Source: Aurantimonas manganoxydans SI85-9A1 (GTDB lineage Bacteria > Pseudomonadota > Alphaproteobacteria > Rhizobiales > Rhizobiaceae). From it: DNA of 64,000 nt. Made by a program: the position numbers and the translations under genes. This document shows, in pieces, positions 7,876-16,939 of the stretch (its first letter is position 1; each line of letters starts with the position of its first letter). The notes below the pieces were generated by a model, which saw only the letters and a program-made list of their open reading frames with translations, was not told where the DNA came from and ran no database searches. The DNA is taken from NCBI RefSeq assembly GCF_000153465.1, contig NZ_CH672387.1, forward strand, positions 2,891,903 to 2,955,902, in the 5' to 3' direction.

Positions 7876-9567
7876 TTAGGCCGCCTCTTTCTGGTTGAGC
7901 CACTGCTTCATGACGGTGGCGGCATGCTCTTCGTTGTGATCCAGGAGCCGCTCGAGGCGGGCTCTCGGCGAATTGCCCACATTGAAGTTGAGGTCGTCGA
8001 GGAAGCCGATCTCGTTGCCCGAGCCGCCGGCCGGATCCGAATCGTAGTTCAGGTTCTCCAGGAGGCTTTCCGACAGGGCGCGGGCATCGTCGTCCAGCTC
8101 CGGCATCTCGTCGTCGTCCAGCGCGGCCAGGGTGGTCCCTTCGGCGGCCGGCATGGCGGCGATGGCGCGGACGGCCGGCTTGAGGCCGAACCAGATCAGC
8201 ATGATCGCCACGGCGAGGATAGTCAGAGCGTTGATGAGCGTGCCGGACTGGCGCATGAACATCTCGCCGAGGCTTGGGGCCGGGATCGGCTCGAGGGCGT
8301 CGTCGGAGGCGATGAAGTCGACGGCGGTCACCTCGATCTGGTCGCCGCGATCGGCCGAGAAGCCCGACGCCGAGGCGACCAGAGCCTTGATCTCGCCGAT
8401 CCGCGCGTCGATCTGGGCGTCGGTCGGGTTCTCGCCGATGGCTTCGAGCACGCGCTTGCGGTCGACGACCACAGCCACCGACAGGCGCTCGACCTGATAG
8501 CCGTCGCTGGTCGTGGAGATGGTCTTCTCGTTGATCTCGTAGTTGGTGAGTTCCTCGCGGCGCTCGGTCTCTTCCGACGACTGCTCGCCGCCACCGCCGC
8601 CCGCCGGGGCCGCGTCGACTTCGCGGACGTCCTGCTCGACGCCCACCGGGGTCTCGCTGGCGCGGTTGGCCGACTGGTTGTTCTCGCGAATGGTGCGGGT
8701 CGAGCGCTCGACCCGGCTTTCGGGATCGAAGATGCGCTCGCTGATCTGCTTGCGATCGGTGTCGAGCCGGGCAACGACGCTGGTCTGGAAGTTGCCGATG
8801 CCGAGATAGGGCGCGAGGGTGCGGCGGATCGACTGCTCGATGTCCTTGGAGACGACGCTTTCGATGCCGAAGAGCTTGGTGGGCGCGGCCGAAACGCCTT
8901 CGTCGCCGGACGCCAGCAGCGTGCCGTCGGCATTGAGGATGGTCACCTCTTCCGGCGTCATGGACGGGATCGCCGAGGCGACCAGCGAGCGGATCGCCTG
9001 GGCGGACCCGAAATCATTGCCGTTCTCGGTGCGCACGACGACGCTGGCCGAGGGCTTCTGCTGTTCACGGCGGAACGAGCCCTTGTCGGGCAGGACAATG
9101 TGGACGCGGGCGGCGCGCACGTTGCGCAGGGTCTGGATGGTGCGGGCGATCTCGCCTTCCAGGGCGCGAACCCGGGTAATCTCCTGCATGAAGGAGGTCA
9201 GGCCGATCGAGCCGAGATTGTCGAAGAGTTCGTAGCCGGCGTTCTCCGAACGCGGCAGGCCCTTTTCGGCAAGCAGCATGCGCGCCGGGGCCGTCTGCGA
9301 GAAGGGCGTCAGGATGGCGTCGCCCTTGGAATCGACGTCGAAGGGAATGCCCGCTTCGGTCAGGGCCGCGCCGATGCGCGTCACGTCCGTGCGGTCGAGC
9401 CCCGAATAGAGCGTCTCCATGTCGGGACGCGACAGGTAGTAGCTGCCAAGTCCGACCAGGGCGACCACGAGCAGTCCGACCAGACCCAGAGCTCCGAGCC
9501 TGCGTGGACCGAGCGCGGTCAGATTCGTCAAAAGCTGCTGAGCTTTTCCGCCAACGGCAAGCGCCAT
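7876..9567 (-). CDS. fliF: Flagellar MS-ring protein FliF
   Basis: A 563-residue protein. First membrane helix at about residues 24-46 (LGALGLVGLLVVALVGLGSYY), then the YscJ/FliF ring domain (METLYSGLDRTDVTRIGAAL, ARVHIVLPDKGSF), the C-terminal periplasmic domain, a second membrane helix near 440-460 (LTILAVAIMLIWFGLKP) and a cytoplasmic tail that binds FliG. It is the platform on which the export apparatus and C-ring assemble. It heads the fliF-fliH-motB-motC-fliK unit. A CtrA-like box lies about 80-95 bp upstream (9647-9662). Confidence 0.97.
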   Translation of the reverse strand: MALAVGGKAQQLLTNLTALGPRRLGALGLVGLLVVALVGLGSYYLSRPDMETLYSGLDRTDVTRIGAALTEAGIPFDVDSKGDAILTPFSQTAPARMLLAEKGLPRSENAGYELFDNLGSIGLTSFMQEITRVRALEGEIARTIQTLRNVRAARVHIVLPDKGSFRREQQKPSASVVVRTENGNDFGSAQAIRSLVASAIPSMTPEEVTILNADGTLLASGDEGVSAAPTKLFGIESVVSKDIEQSIRRTLAPYLGIGNFQTSVVARLDTDRKQISERIFDPESRVERSTRTIRENNQSANRASETPVGVEQDVREVDAAPAGGGGGEQSSEETERREELTNYEINEKTISTTSDGYQVERLSVAVVVDRKRVLEAIGENPTDAQIDARIGEIKALVASASGFSADRGDQIEVTAVDFIASDDALEPIPAPSLGEMFMRQSGTLINALTILAVAIMLIWFGLKPAVRAIAAMPAAEGTTLAALDDDEMPELDDDARALSESLLENLNYDSDPAGGSGNEIGFLDDLNFNVGNSPRARLERLLDHNEEHAATVMKQWLNQKEAA

Positions 9568-9646
9568 GGATCTCTCTACCCTGCCTTAACTGTGTCTGCG
9601 AAGTGACGAGCGGACCATGCCGGTCGAAGCTTGCGCGAGACCACGG

Positions 9647-9662
9647 TTAATGAAGGGTTAAC
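9647..9662. promoter_or_regulatory. CtrA-like box upstream of fliF
   Basis: TTAA-tgaaggg-TTAAC reads as TTAA-N7-TTAAC and sits 80-95 bp upstream of the fliF ATG at 9567, inside the 173-bp gap after cheT. It indicates that fliF has its own promoter although it follows the che operon closely. Confidence 0.55.
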
Positions 9663-9740
9663 GCGAGAAACCTGTCGGTGAATGCAATCTGGACGGGTAC
9701 CCAGTGCTCTGCGGCGAAAGGCCGGAGATGTCCGGGCCGG

Positions 9741-10103
9741 TCAGGAGGCCTGGGAGAACAGTTCCATCTCGCCGTCGGAATCGTCCGGCTTCACGGCGCC
9801 AATGCCGTGCGCCGAGGGGACGAGCCGCAGCTTGAGATCGTTCAGGCGCACGGTCTCGAGCGCCGATTTCAGCGCGACTTCGTAGCTTTCCGGCAGTTCG
9901 TCCCGGGCCGCCTCGAGGAAGGTGGAGAGATTGCACAGCGTCTGCTGGGTGCGGTCGATGCGCTGCACGGCGCGCACATAGGCGGCGTCCTGCGTCGCGT
10001 GGTCCGGACAGACGAGCTCATGCATCGCCTCGGCATCCCTGGCGAGTTCCCGCAGTTCGAGGGAGAGGGTCCTGAAAAGGTCGGACAGGGAGCTCATCGA
10101 CAT
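9741..10103 (-). CDS. cheT: CheT-like small chemotaxis protein (candidate CheY-P phosphatase)
   Basis: A 120-residue, largely helical protein at the position where S. meliloti encodes CheT (between cheD and fliF). It contains two D-x-x-x-Q sequences, D34HATQ38 and D50RTQQ54. D-x-x-x-Q is the catalytic signature of CheZ phosphatases, and as I recall S. meliloti CheT is reported to act on CheY1-P. The tail is acidic and contains GEMELF, similar to the CheD C-terminus GDVELF. The start may be M1 or M3. Function is inferred from synteny and motif. Confidence 0.65.
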   Translation of the reverse strand: MSMSSLSDLFRTLSLELRELARDAEAMHELVCPDHATQDAAYVRAVQRIDRTQQTLCNLSTFLEAARDELPESYEVALKSALETVRLNDLKLRLVPSAHGIGAVKPDDSDGEMELFSQAS

Positions 10104-10178
10104 GGCATTTCGCTTCGATCGCTAGAATTGTACGAGACAGTGGCTCGAGACGGCTCGCCAGAGTACGTCGCGATCCTT

Positions 10179-10721
10179 TCAGAAAAGTTCCACGTCGCCG
10201 ATGGCATCGGGCTTGCGAACGGGACGGGCCACCGGGATCTGCGGCATGGCCGTCGGCTCGAACAGGATCTGCCGGGCCCGTCCGGAATGCGGCCAGTACT
10301 CGATGCGTCGGCCCGATTCCCCGCCCAGGCTGCCACCCAGATAGGTGATCTTCTCCGTGCGCAGGAAGCGCTCGGCGAAGACCGCATTCTTGGAGCCGAC
10401 ATTCGACAGGCGATCGACGGTCTGGGCGCCGCCGAACAGCTTAGCCTCGAGATTTTCGCGGCGCGCGCCCTGCTGCAGCAACCCGTTGATCAGCAGTTCC
10501 ATCAGATAGAGGCCGAAGCTCTCCGTGCGGCCGCTTTCCGCGTCGCCGGCGCCCGGCAGCAGGAAGTGGTTCATGCCGCCGACCCCCGCCACCCGATCGT
10601 GGATGCAGGCCGCAACGCAGGATCCGAGAAGCGTCGTCAGAACCGTATCCGGCCCCGTCGCCACCCGGGCTTCGCCCTGCATGACATGGATGCGCTGCAT
10701 TCCAGACCGGTTCAGCATCAC
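10179..10721 (-). CDS. cheD: Chemoreceptor glutamine deamidase CheD
   Basis: A 180-residue cytoplasmic deamidase. The catalytic Cys35 lies in [14 protein letters not shown] and His52 in GGMNHFLLP. The following [19 protein letters not shown] and [20 protein letters not shown] are also typical. CheD deamidates receptor glutamines and often partners with CheC/CheX-type phosphatases. The start is a GTG overlapping the cheY2 stop (GTGA), with an ATG immediately after it. The C-terminus ends GDVELF, shared in part with the neighbouring CheT-like protein. Confidence 0.95.
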   Translation of the reverse strand: MMLNRSGMQRIHVMQGEARVATGPDTVLTTLLGSCVAACIHDRVAGVGGMNHFLLPGAGDAESGRTESFGLYLMELLINGLLQQGARRENLEAKLFGGAQTVDRLSNVGSKNAVFAERFLRTEKITYLGGSLGGESGRRIEYWPHSGRARQILFEPTAMPQIPVARPVRKPDAIGDVELF

Positions 10722-11107
10722 TGAAGACGACCGACCACCGCTTCCATGGTCTTCTTGAGGACGGGGACCGTGATCGGCTTGGCCAGGAAGTTGTTGACCC
10801 CGAACTGCGCCGCGCGCTGCACCAGTTCGCGGTCGCCCTGTCCCGTCAGAATGATGAAGGGCGTCTTCTTCGTCGGTGCGTAGGACCGCACAGCCTTCAA
10901 GAGCTGGATCCCGTCCAGCTTGGGCATGTTGAAGTCCGAGATGATGATGTGGCAGGGCGCCGTCATCATCGTCTGCAGTGCTTCTTCACCATCGACGGCA
11001 AAGATGATCTGCTTGATTCCAAGTTGTTCCAATGCGTCGCGTATCAGCATCCGGCTGGTACGATGATCGTCGACGATGAGAACTCTGATCCGGTCTGCGA
11101 TGCTCAT
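10718..11107 (-). CDS. cheY: Response regulator CheY2
   Basis: A 129-residue single-domain receiver. The acidic pocket is D13/D14, the phosphoacceptor is Asp58 ([12 protein letters not shown]), the Thr is in FIILTGQ and the Lys in NFLAKP. By its place between cheB and cheD it corresponds to S. meliloti CheY2, the regulator that acts on the motor, while CheY1 (16266-16637) acts as a phosphate sink in that species. It overlaps cheD by 4 bp. Confidence 0.93.
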   Translation of the reverse strand: MSIADRIRVLIVDDHRTSRMLIRDALEQLGIKQIIFAVDGEEALQTMMTAPCHIIISDFNMPKLDGIQLLKAVRSYAPTKKTPFIILTGQGDRELVQRAAQFGVNNFLAKPITVPVLKKTMEAVVGRLQ

Positions 11108-11216
11108 GGGGTCTATCCTTGTCGGATCCCTATTAAAGGGGAATTTTATGAAGAGATTCTCTCATCCGGATCGCATTTTGCGCCGACTTCAAACAATGTC
11201 CGGGAACATCGGCTGG

Positions 11217-12341
11217 TCAGGCAAAGATTTGCCGTGTCATTCTGGCAAGAGGGACTCTCTTCTCCGCGGCGCCGATCTCGTAGGCCACCCGCGGCATGCC
11301 GTAGACGAGCGAACTCGCCTCATCCTGCGCCAGGGTGCGCGAGCCACCCTTGCGCATTTCCAGGAGCCCCTGCGCGCCGTCGCGGCCCATGCCGGTCAGG
11401 ATCACGCCGCTGGAGCGGCCCTTGAAGTTCTTGGCGATGGACGCGAACAGGACGTCCACCGAAGGTCGGTGCCCGGACACCGGATCGTCGGCGACGAGCG
11501 AGATATAGGGCTGCATCGCCTTGCGCAGGACCATGTGCCGGCCGCCACCGGGGGCGAGATAGACATGGCCGGGCCGCAGGACGTCGCCATCCTTGGCTTC
11601 GCTCACCCGGGCCGGGCACAGGCGGTCGAGCCGGGCGGCGAAGGAACCGGTGAAGGCTGCGGGCAGATGCTGTACGATCAGCGTCGGCGGGCAATCGGCC
11701 GGAAACTCCGCTAGGACCTGGGTCAGCGCCTCGACGCCGCCGGTCGACGACCCGATGCCGATCAGCTCGGGCCCGGTCGGCGAACAGGTGACCTCATGCG
11801 GCGCGCGCGCCGACGGCGCGGTGCGGGTCATCGGTGCCGCCACCCTGCCCCGGCGCTTGACCAGACGGCCCTTGGCCTGCGCTGCCTCCTTGATGAGCCC
11901 CGGCAGGGTCTCGAACGTGTTGCTGCCGGCACCGGGCTTGGCGATGCAGTCGAAGGCGCCGATCTCCAGCGCTTCGAGGGTCGCCGACGCTCCGGGCGCG
12001 GTGAGGTTCGACACCATGATCACCGGCGTCGGCCGCAACTGCATGATCTTCTGCAGGAAATCGATGCCGTTCATGTTGGGCATCTCGACGTCGAGGGTGA
12101 CGACGTCGGGATCGAGCGCCTTCATCTTCTCGCGCGCCTCGAAAGGATTGGCTGCTTCGCCGACCACCTCGATGCCCGGATCGTTGCGCAGCACGTTGCG
12201 GATCAGCGCCCGCATGGTCATCGAATCGTCGACGATGAGAACGGTCGCGGGTGCCGTCATCGGTGCTTTGCTCCGTCCGGAATCACGAGGGCCGGATCCA
12301 CTGGACGAATCCGCAATCTGGTTCGGATCGATGCGGTCCAT
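11217..12341 (-). CDS. cheB: Chemotaxis methylesterase CheB
   Basis: A 374-residue response regulator-methylesterase. The receiver domain (about residues 28-150) has the phosphoacceptor Asp at ~84 (VTLDVEMPNMNG). The C-terminal esterase has the Ser in GIGSSTGGVEAL, the His in LIVQHLPAAFTGSFA and the Asp in LTGMGRDGAQG. It removes methyl groups from receptors during adaptation. The ATG at 12341 is 5 bp after the cheR stop; an ATG at 12260 (start of the receiver domain) is the alternative. Confidence 0.95.
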   Translation of the reverse strand: MDRIDPNQIADSSSGSGPRDSGRSKAPMTAPATVLIVDDSMTMRALIRNVLRNDPGIEVVGEAANPFEAREKMKALDPDVVTLDVEMPNMNGIDFLQKIMQLRPTPVIMVSNLTAPGASATLEALEIGAFDCIAKPGAGSNTFETLPGLIKEAAQAKGRLVKRRGRVAAPMTRTAPSARAPHEVTCSPTGPELIGIGSSTGGVEALTQVLAEFPADCPPTLIVQHLPAAFTGSFAARLDRLCPARVSEAKDGDVLRPGHVYLAPGGGRHMVLRKAMQPYISLVADDPVSGHRPSVDVLFASIAKNFKGRSSGVILTGMGRDGAQGLLEMRKGGSRTLAQDEASSLVYGMPRVAYEIGAAEKRVPLARMTRQIFA

Positions 12342-12346
12342 CACGG

Positions 12347-13309
12347 TCAGCCACCAGCCTTGCGATAGGAGGTGTTGGATTCGTAGCTGAGCGTGTTGGA
12401 TGCCGGTCCGGTGACCCGCTCGGAATGGCCGACATAGAGGAAGCCGTCGGGCAGGATGCGCTCGGCGAAGCGGTTCCACACCTTTTCGCGGGTCGTCTGG
12501 TCGAAATAGATGGTCACGTTCCGGCAGAAGATCGCGTCGAACAGGCCCTTCATCGGCCACTGGCCGATCAGGTTCAGTTCACGAAAGGCGACGAGATCGC
12601 GCATCGTGTCCGCGACCTCGAAGGCCATCTCGTCGGTCGCCCCGCGCTTGCCGCCGGTGGCGCCGTGCACCGGGCGGAACCACCGCCGGCGCAAATCCGC
12701 GGGCACGTTCTGCAGGTCGCTCGACAGGTAGATACCGGCGCGGCCCGTCGCCACGACGTTCGGGTCGATGTCGGAGGCCAGGATGCGCACGTCGTGATCG
12801 GCCGCATCCGGCATCATCGACAGGACGGTCATGGCGATCGAATACGGTTCATGGCCGTTGGAGCAGCCTGCCGACCAGATGCGCACGCGCCCGCCCCGCT
12901 TGGCGCTCGCCAGGAGCGGCGGCAGCAGGTTGTTGCGCAGATGGTCGAAATGATGTTGCTCGCGGAAGAAATGCGTGACGTTGGTGGTCAGCGAGGCGAG
13001 CATCTTCATCCGCTCGTCGGCGCCACCCGCACCGGCGACATGCTCGCAATAGTCGCGGAAGCTCTCCATGCCGAGGCTGCGCAACCGCTTGGACAGCCGC
13101 GAATAGACGAGTGTCGCCTTGGAGGGCGACAAATGGATGCCCGCGTCATCGTAGAGAATGCGCGCGATATTGGTGAAATCCGCCTCGGTCATCGGGAACT
13201 CGCCCGCCCCGATCGACGCGGAATCGGCCCGCCGCCTGCCTACCGGCTTTTCCTGCTGATGTCCGGCCGCCAAACGCCCCACTCCACTTCGGGCGCGGGA
13301 ACCGGGCAA
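12347..13309 (-). CDS. cheR: Chemotaxis methyltransferase CheR
   Basis: Up to 320 residues. The N-terminal CheR helical domain (FTNIARILYDDAGIHLSPSK ... LVYSRLSKRLRSLG) is followed by the SAM-binding methyltransferase domain (RIWSAGCSNGHEPYSIAM, DIDPNVV, IFCRNVTIYFD). It methylates receptor glutamates. The start is uncertain: TTG at 13309, GTG at 13282 and TTG at 13273 (the last preceded by GGAG) are all possible. The ATG at 13192 would remove residues that other rhizobial CheR proteins have. Confidence 0.93.
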   Translation of the reverse strand: MPGSRARSGVGRLAAGHQQEKPVGRRRADSASIGAGEFPMTEADFTNIARILYDDAGIHLSPSKATLVYSRLSKRLRSLGMESFRDYCEHVAGAGGADERMKMLASLTTNVTHFFREQHHFDHLRNNLLPPLLASAKRGGRVRIWSAGCSNGHEPYSIAMTVLSMMPDAADHDVRILASDIDPNVVATGRAGIYLSSDLQNVPADLRRRWFRPVHGATGGKRGATDEMAFEVADTMRDLVAFRELNLIGQWPMKGLFDAIFCRNVTIYFDQTTREKVWNRFAERILPDGFLYVGHSERVTGPASNTLSYESNTSYRKAGG

Positions 13310-13377
13310 CCTATGCCCGGCTCCATCGCACCATTCCTGTCATCTTGTCTGCTGTTGCGTACCGTGCTGCGCCCGGC

Positions 13378-13872
13378 TCAGGCCGCGTCGCGCAGCTGCG
13401 GCAGCACGTTGTCGGTGGCGATCAGGGAGACCATGCGGCCTTCCAGCGCCATGACGCCGCGCACGAACTGCTTGGCGAATTCCGTCGCCATGTCCGGCGG
13501 CGGCTGCAGGGCGTCGTCGGTCACCGTCAGTATATCGGAGACCGCATCCACCAGCAGGCCGAAGAGCTGCTGCTGCGAACGGGCGACGATGATGACGCTG
13601 CGCGCCGTCGGCTGCGTCTTCGGGAAACCGAGACGAGCCGCCAGGTCGACGATCGGAAGAACCGCGCCGCGCAGGTTGATGACGCCGTTGACGTAGGATG
13701 GGGCGTGCGGGATCGGGGTCGCCGGGGTCCAGCCACGGATTTCGCGCACCGACATGATGTCGACGCAGAATTCCTGCTCGCCGATGCGGAAGGCGACGAG
13801 CTCGCGGCCGTTGCCTTCACCGCGATTGTCGTTCTGGGCGGGCTTGCCGATCTGGTTGTGAGAAGTCGTCAT
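13378..13872 (-). CDS. cheW: Chemotaxis coupling protein CheW
   Basis: A 164-residue protein with a single CheW domain from about residue 24 ([25 protein letters not shown], then [23 protein letters not shown]). It links receptors to CheA. It starts 5 bp after the cheA stop. A short polar N-terminal extension precedes the domain. Confidence 0.96.
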   Translation of the reverse strand: MTTSHNQIGKPAQNDNRGEGNGRELVAFRIGEQEFCVDIMSVREIRGWTPATPIPHAPSYVNGVINLRGAVLPIVDLAARLGFPKTQPTARSVIIVARSQQQLFGLLVDAVSDILTVTDDALQPPPDMATEFAKQFVRGVMALEGRMVSLIATDNVLPQLRDAA

Positions 13873-13877
13873 CTATC

Positions 13878-16175
13878 CTACTCCGCGGCCTGTTGCATGG
13901 CGTTGCTGGCGAAGGCGATATCGCCCCGCGATGTTGCGACGACGGTATCGACGTCGAGAATGAGGGCGACACGACCGTCGCCGAGAATGGTGGCCGCGGC
14001 GATGCCGGGCACGTTGCCGTAATTGGTCTCGAGGCTCTTGATCACGACCTGGCGCTGCCCCTGGATGGCATCGACGAGGAGCGCCGAACGCAGGCCCTTT
14101 TCCGCCTCGACCAGGATCGCGACGCCGCCGGTGGCGTCCGTCGGCTGATCGGTGAAGCCGAGCTCCCGCCCGACATCGACCAGCGGCAGGAAGCTGTCGC
14201 GTACCTTCACCAGCCGCGCGTCGCCGCCGAAGCTCTTCACCTCTTCGGGCTTGGGCTGCAGCGTCTCGATGATCGCGGTCAGCGGCACGACGACGGTCTG
14301 GTCGCCAACCGAGACGATCATGCCGTCGAGGACAGCCAGCGTCAGCGGCAGGCTCATCGTGAAGATCGAACCCTTGCCGGGTTCGGAGGTGATCGACACG
14401 CGGCCGCCGAGAGCCTGGATCGAACGCTTGACGACATCCATGCCGACACCGCGGCCCGAAAGCTCGGACACCGAAGAGGCGGTCGAGAAGCCCGGCGCGA
14501 AGATCAGATTGTCGATCTCCTCGTTGGTCAGGTTCGCATCCGCCGGGACGAGGCCCTTGCTGACGGCGATCTCCTGGACCTTCGGACGGTTGATGCCGGC
14601 GCCGTCATCGGTGATCTCGATGACGATGCGGCCCGAACGGTGCATCGCCGCGACCTTCACCACGCCTTCGGCGGGCTTGCCGGCGGCAAGCCGCACGTCA
14701 GGCTTCTCCAGCCCGTGGTCGATGGCGTTGCGCAGCATGTGGGTCAGCGGATCGGCGAGGCGCTCGATGACCGTCTTGTCGACTTCGGTCCACTCGCCTT
14801 CCGTGACGAGGCGCACGGTCTTGCCGGAGATCTCGGCGACTTCGCGGGCAAGCCGCGGCAGCCGCTGGAAGACCGACTTCACCGGCTGGGCGCGGATCGC
14901 CATGACGCTGTCCTGGATGCCGCGGGTGAGCTGCTCGAGTTCGTCGAGACCGACCGCCAGTTCCGAGGTGCGGGCAAGGCCTGCCTGATAGGCGCGCTGG
15001 GACAGCATGACCTGATGGATGACCAGCTCGCCGACGAGGTCGATCAGCCGGTCGACGCGCTCCAGATCGACACGGATGGTCTGGGCTGCCGCGGTGGTCG
15101 CCGTGGCCGGCTTGCCGTCGGATTCGGAAGCCGCCCTGGCCTCGGAGGGCATCGCCTTCGGCACGGCGTTGACGGCCGGGGCCGGTGCTGCGGCCGCAAC
15201 ACTTGCCGGCTCGGGCGTGGCGGTCGCTACCGGAGCGGCCGGCGCCTCGTCCGCGGCGACGGGTCCGGCATCGGGCGCGGCTGCTTCCGGTGCCTCGGCG
15301 ATCTCCTCAGGAGCTTCCGCCGGCACGTCACCGCGGATGCGGGCGAGAATCTCGGCCAGATCGGAATCGAAGCCACCGGCGTCGCCTTCCGGCGTGTCGG
15401 CCTCGATCGTCAGGTCGCAATCCCACTCGACGAATTCGAAGATCTCGCGCACGGCCTCTTCGGTCGCGGACGTGCGCAGCTCGATGTTCCAGGTGAGATA
15501 GGCGCTCTCGGGATCGAGATCCTGCAGCTGCGGCAGCTCGCTGGTGTCGCAGGTCACCTCGGCCTCGCCGAGCTTGCAGAGATCGCGCAGGACGACCGCC
15601 GCCTCGTTGGCCTTGGAATAAAGCCCCTCATGCGGCTTGAAGGAGATCTGGAAAACGGTCTCGCCATCATCGTCCGCGTCATCGCCGCCGCCGAGAAGAT
15701 CGTCGAGATCCACGGCGATCGGGACGAAGTCGAGATCGCCCATGCCCTGGTTGTCGTCCTCGCCGGCCGCATCCTCGGTCTCGACCGCGCCGCCGCCGAC
15801 CAGTGCCTTGAGTTCGGCGGCCAGGCCGTCATTGCGGGCCGCGTCCGCCACGCCGCCGTCGCGGGCGACGGTGACGAGGTCGGCCAGCGCGTCGCCGGAA
15901 CGCAGCATCACCTTGATGACCGTGTCCGTCGCTTCCAGCCGGTTGGAGCGCAGCTCGTCGAGCGTCGTCTCGAAGATGTGGGCGAAGCGCACCAGATCAT
16001 CGAGGCTGAAGGCGCCGGCGCCGCCCTTGATCGAATGGACAGCCCGGAAGACGGCGTTGACCGTATCGGAATCGGCCTCGCCATTCTCGATCGCCAGCAG
16101 CCCGGCTTCCAGCTCTGCAAGCTGCTCGGCACATTCCTCGAAGAATGTCTGCCGGATTTCGGCCATCGCGTCCAT
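13878..16175 (-). CDS. cheA: Chemotaxis histidine kinase CheA
   Basis: A 765-residue kinase. The P1 Hpt domain has the phospho-accepting His47 in FRAVHSIKGGAGAF. A P2-like region and an Ala/Pro-rich linker (about 290-350) precede the P3 dimerisation helices (ERVDRLIDLVGELVIHQVML). The P4 ATPase has the N box (LTHMLRNAIDHGLE) and G boxes (ITDDGAGI, GRGVGMDVVKRSIQALGG), and P5 is CheW-like at the C-terminus. It autophosphorylates in response to the receptor and feeds CheY1, CheY2 and CheB. The upstream gap to cheY1 is 90 bp. Confidence 0.97.
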   Translation of the reverse strand: MDAMAEIRQTFFEECAEQLAELEAGLLAIENGEADSDTVNAVFRAVHSIKGGAGAFSLDDLVRFAHIFETTLDELRSNRLEATDTVIKVMLRSGDALADLVTVARDGGVADAARNDGLAAELKALVGGGAVETEDAAGEDDNQGMGDLDFVPIAVDLDDLLGGGDDADDDGETVFQISFKPHEGLYSKANEAAVVLRDLCKLGEAEVTCDTSELPQLQDLDPESAYLTWNIELRTSATEEAVREIFEFVEWDCDLTIEADTPEGDAGGFDSDLAEILARIRGDVPAEAPEEIAEAPEAAAPDAGPVAADEAPAAPVATATPEPASVAAAAPAPAVNAVPKAMPSEARAASESDGKPATATTAAAQTIRVDLERVDRLIDLVGELVIHQVMLSQRAYQAGLARTSELAVGLDELEQLTRGIQDSVMAIRAQPVKSVFQRLPRLAREVAEISGKTVRLVTEGEWTEVDKTVIERLADPLTHMLRNAIDHGLEKPDVRLAAGKPAEGVVKVAAMHRSGRIVIEITDDGAGINRPKVQEIAVSKGLVPADANLTNEEIDNLIFAPGFSTASSVSELSGRGVGMDVVKRSIQALGGRVSITSEPGKGSIFTMSLPLTLAVLDGMIVSVGDQTVVVPLTAIIETLQPKPEEVKSFGGDARLVKVRDSFLPLVDVGRELGFTDQPTDATGGVAILVEAEKGLRSALLVDAIQGQRQVVIKSLETNYGNVPGIAAATILGDGRVALILDVDTVVATSRGDIAFASNAMQQAAE

Positions 16176-16265
16176 GTCGCTACCTTCTTGTTCCTGCTCG
16201 GACTGCTGTCTGCGTCGCGGTCACCGGCCCGCTCGGGCCACGCGACCGTCGACAGGGCGCTCTGC

Positions 16266-16637
16266 CTAGGCGGCGACGCGGTTGATCGCGTCGACCAGCT
16301 TGACCGGGTCGAACGGCTTGACGATCCAGCCGGTCGCACCCGCGGTGCGGGCCCGCTGCTTCTTCTCGGCGTCGCTCTCGGTGGTCAGCACCAGGATCGG
16401 GATGGCGCGGCGCCGGGGATCGACCCGCACTTCCTCGATGAACTGGAAGCCGTCCTTGCGGGGCATGTTGATGTCCGTGATGATGACATCCGGCTCGACT
16501 TCCATGCCTTCCAGGACTTCGATCCCGTGGGCACCGTCCTCGGCCTGCACGACAATGAAGCCTTGCGACGACAGCGTCGCCCGCAGCATCTCGCGCATGG
16601 TGCGCGAGTCGTCGATCGTCAGAACTGTCCTGCTCAT
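16266..16637 (-). CDS. cheY: Response regulator CheY1
   Basis: A 123-residue receiver domain: D9/D10, phosphoacceptor Asp55 (VIITDINMPRKDG), Thr in LVLTTE and Lys in WIVKPF. Its position between the STAS protein and cheA matches S. meliloti CheY1, described there as a phosphate sink that drains phosphoryl groups from CheY2 through CheA. It overlaps the STAS gene by 4 bp (ATGA). Confidence 0.94.
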   Translation of the reverse strand: MSRTVLTIDDSRTMREMLRATLSSQGFIVVQAEDGAHGIEVLEGMEVEPDVIITDINMPRKDGFQFIEEVRVDPRRRAIPILVLTTESDAEKKQRARTAGATGWIVKPFDPVKLVDAINRVAA

Positions 16638-16939
16638 GCGAGGCTTCCCTTGTCGCTGATGTGCTCGGGCGACAGCCCGAGAAGCTCGAGGCCGCTCAAA
16701 AAGGCGTCCGAAGGTGTGTCGAGGTCGAACGGCGTGTCATCGACCTTCCAGGTCGCGGCTGCGGAGAGCAGAACCTGAACGCACTGGCCGCCGAGCCGGG
16801 TGACCTTGGAGGCGTCGACCTTGACCGGTCCGCCGCGCAGGGCCAGGAGCTGTTCCGCCAGTGGCGCGGCTGCCTTGATGTCGAGAACTTCCGGCAGGCC
16901 GACGGATGTCGCCTTGCGAGTTGCGGGCTTCCGGGCCAT
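16634..16939 (-). CDS. cheS: STAS-domain chemotaxis protein, CheS-like
   Basis: A 101-residue single STAS-like domain: LDIKAAAPLAEQLLALRGGPVKVDASKVTRLGG resembles the anti-sigma antagonist fold, with Gly/Gly where the phosphorylatable Ser would be. In S. meliloti the corresponding small protein CheS binds CheA and speeds CheY1-P dephosphorylation. Start and stop interlock with the receptor gene (TGATG) and cheY1 (ATGA), which supports co-translation. The CheS assignment rests on position and fold. Confidence 0.72.
   Translation of the reverse strand: MARKPATRKATSVGLPEVLDIKAAAPLAEQLLALRGGPVKVDASKVTRLGGQCVQVLLSAAATWKVDDTPFDLDTPSDAFLSGLELLGLSPEHISDKGSLA

Noticed and set aside
13893-16778. A 961-codon open frame on the plus strand opposite cheA and cheY1
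   Set aside because: It runs across three clear genes, is rich in Asp-Arg-Gly-His repeats typical of reversed GC-rich coding DNA, and has no known domain.
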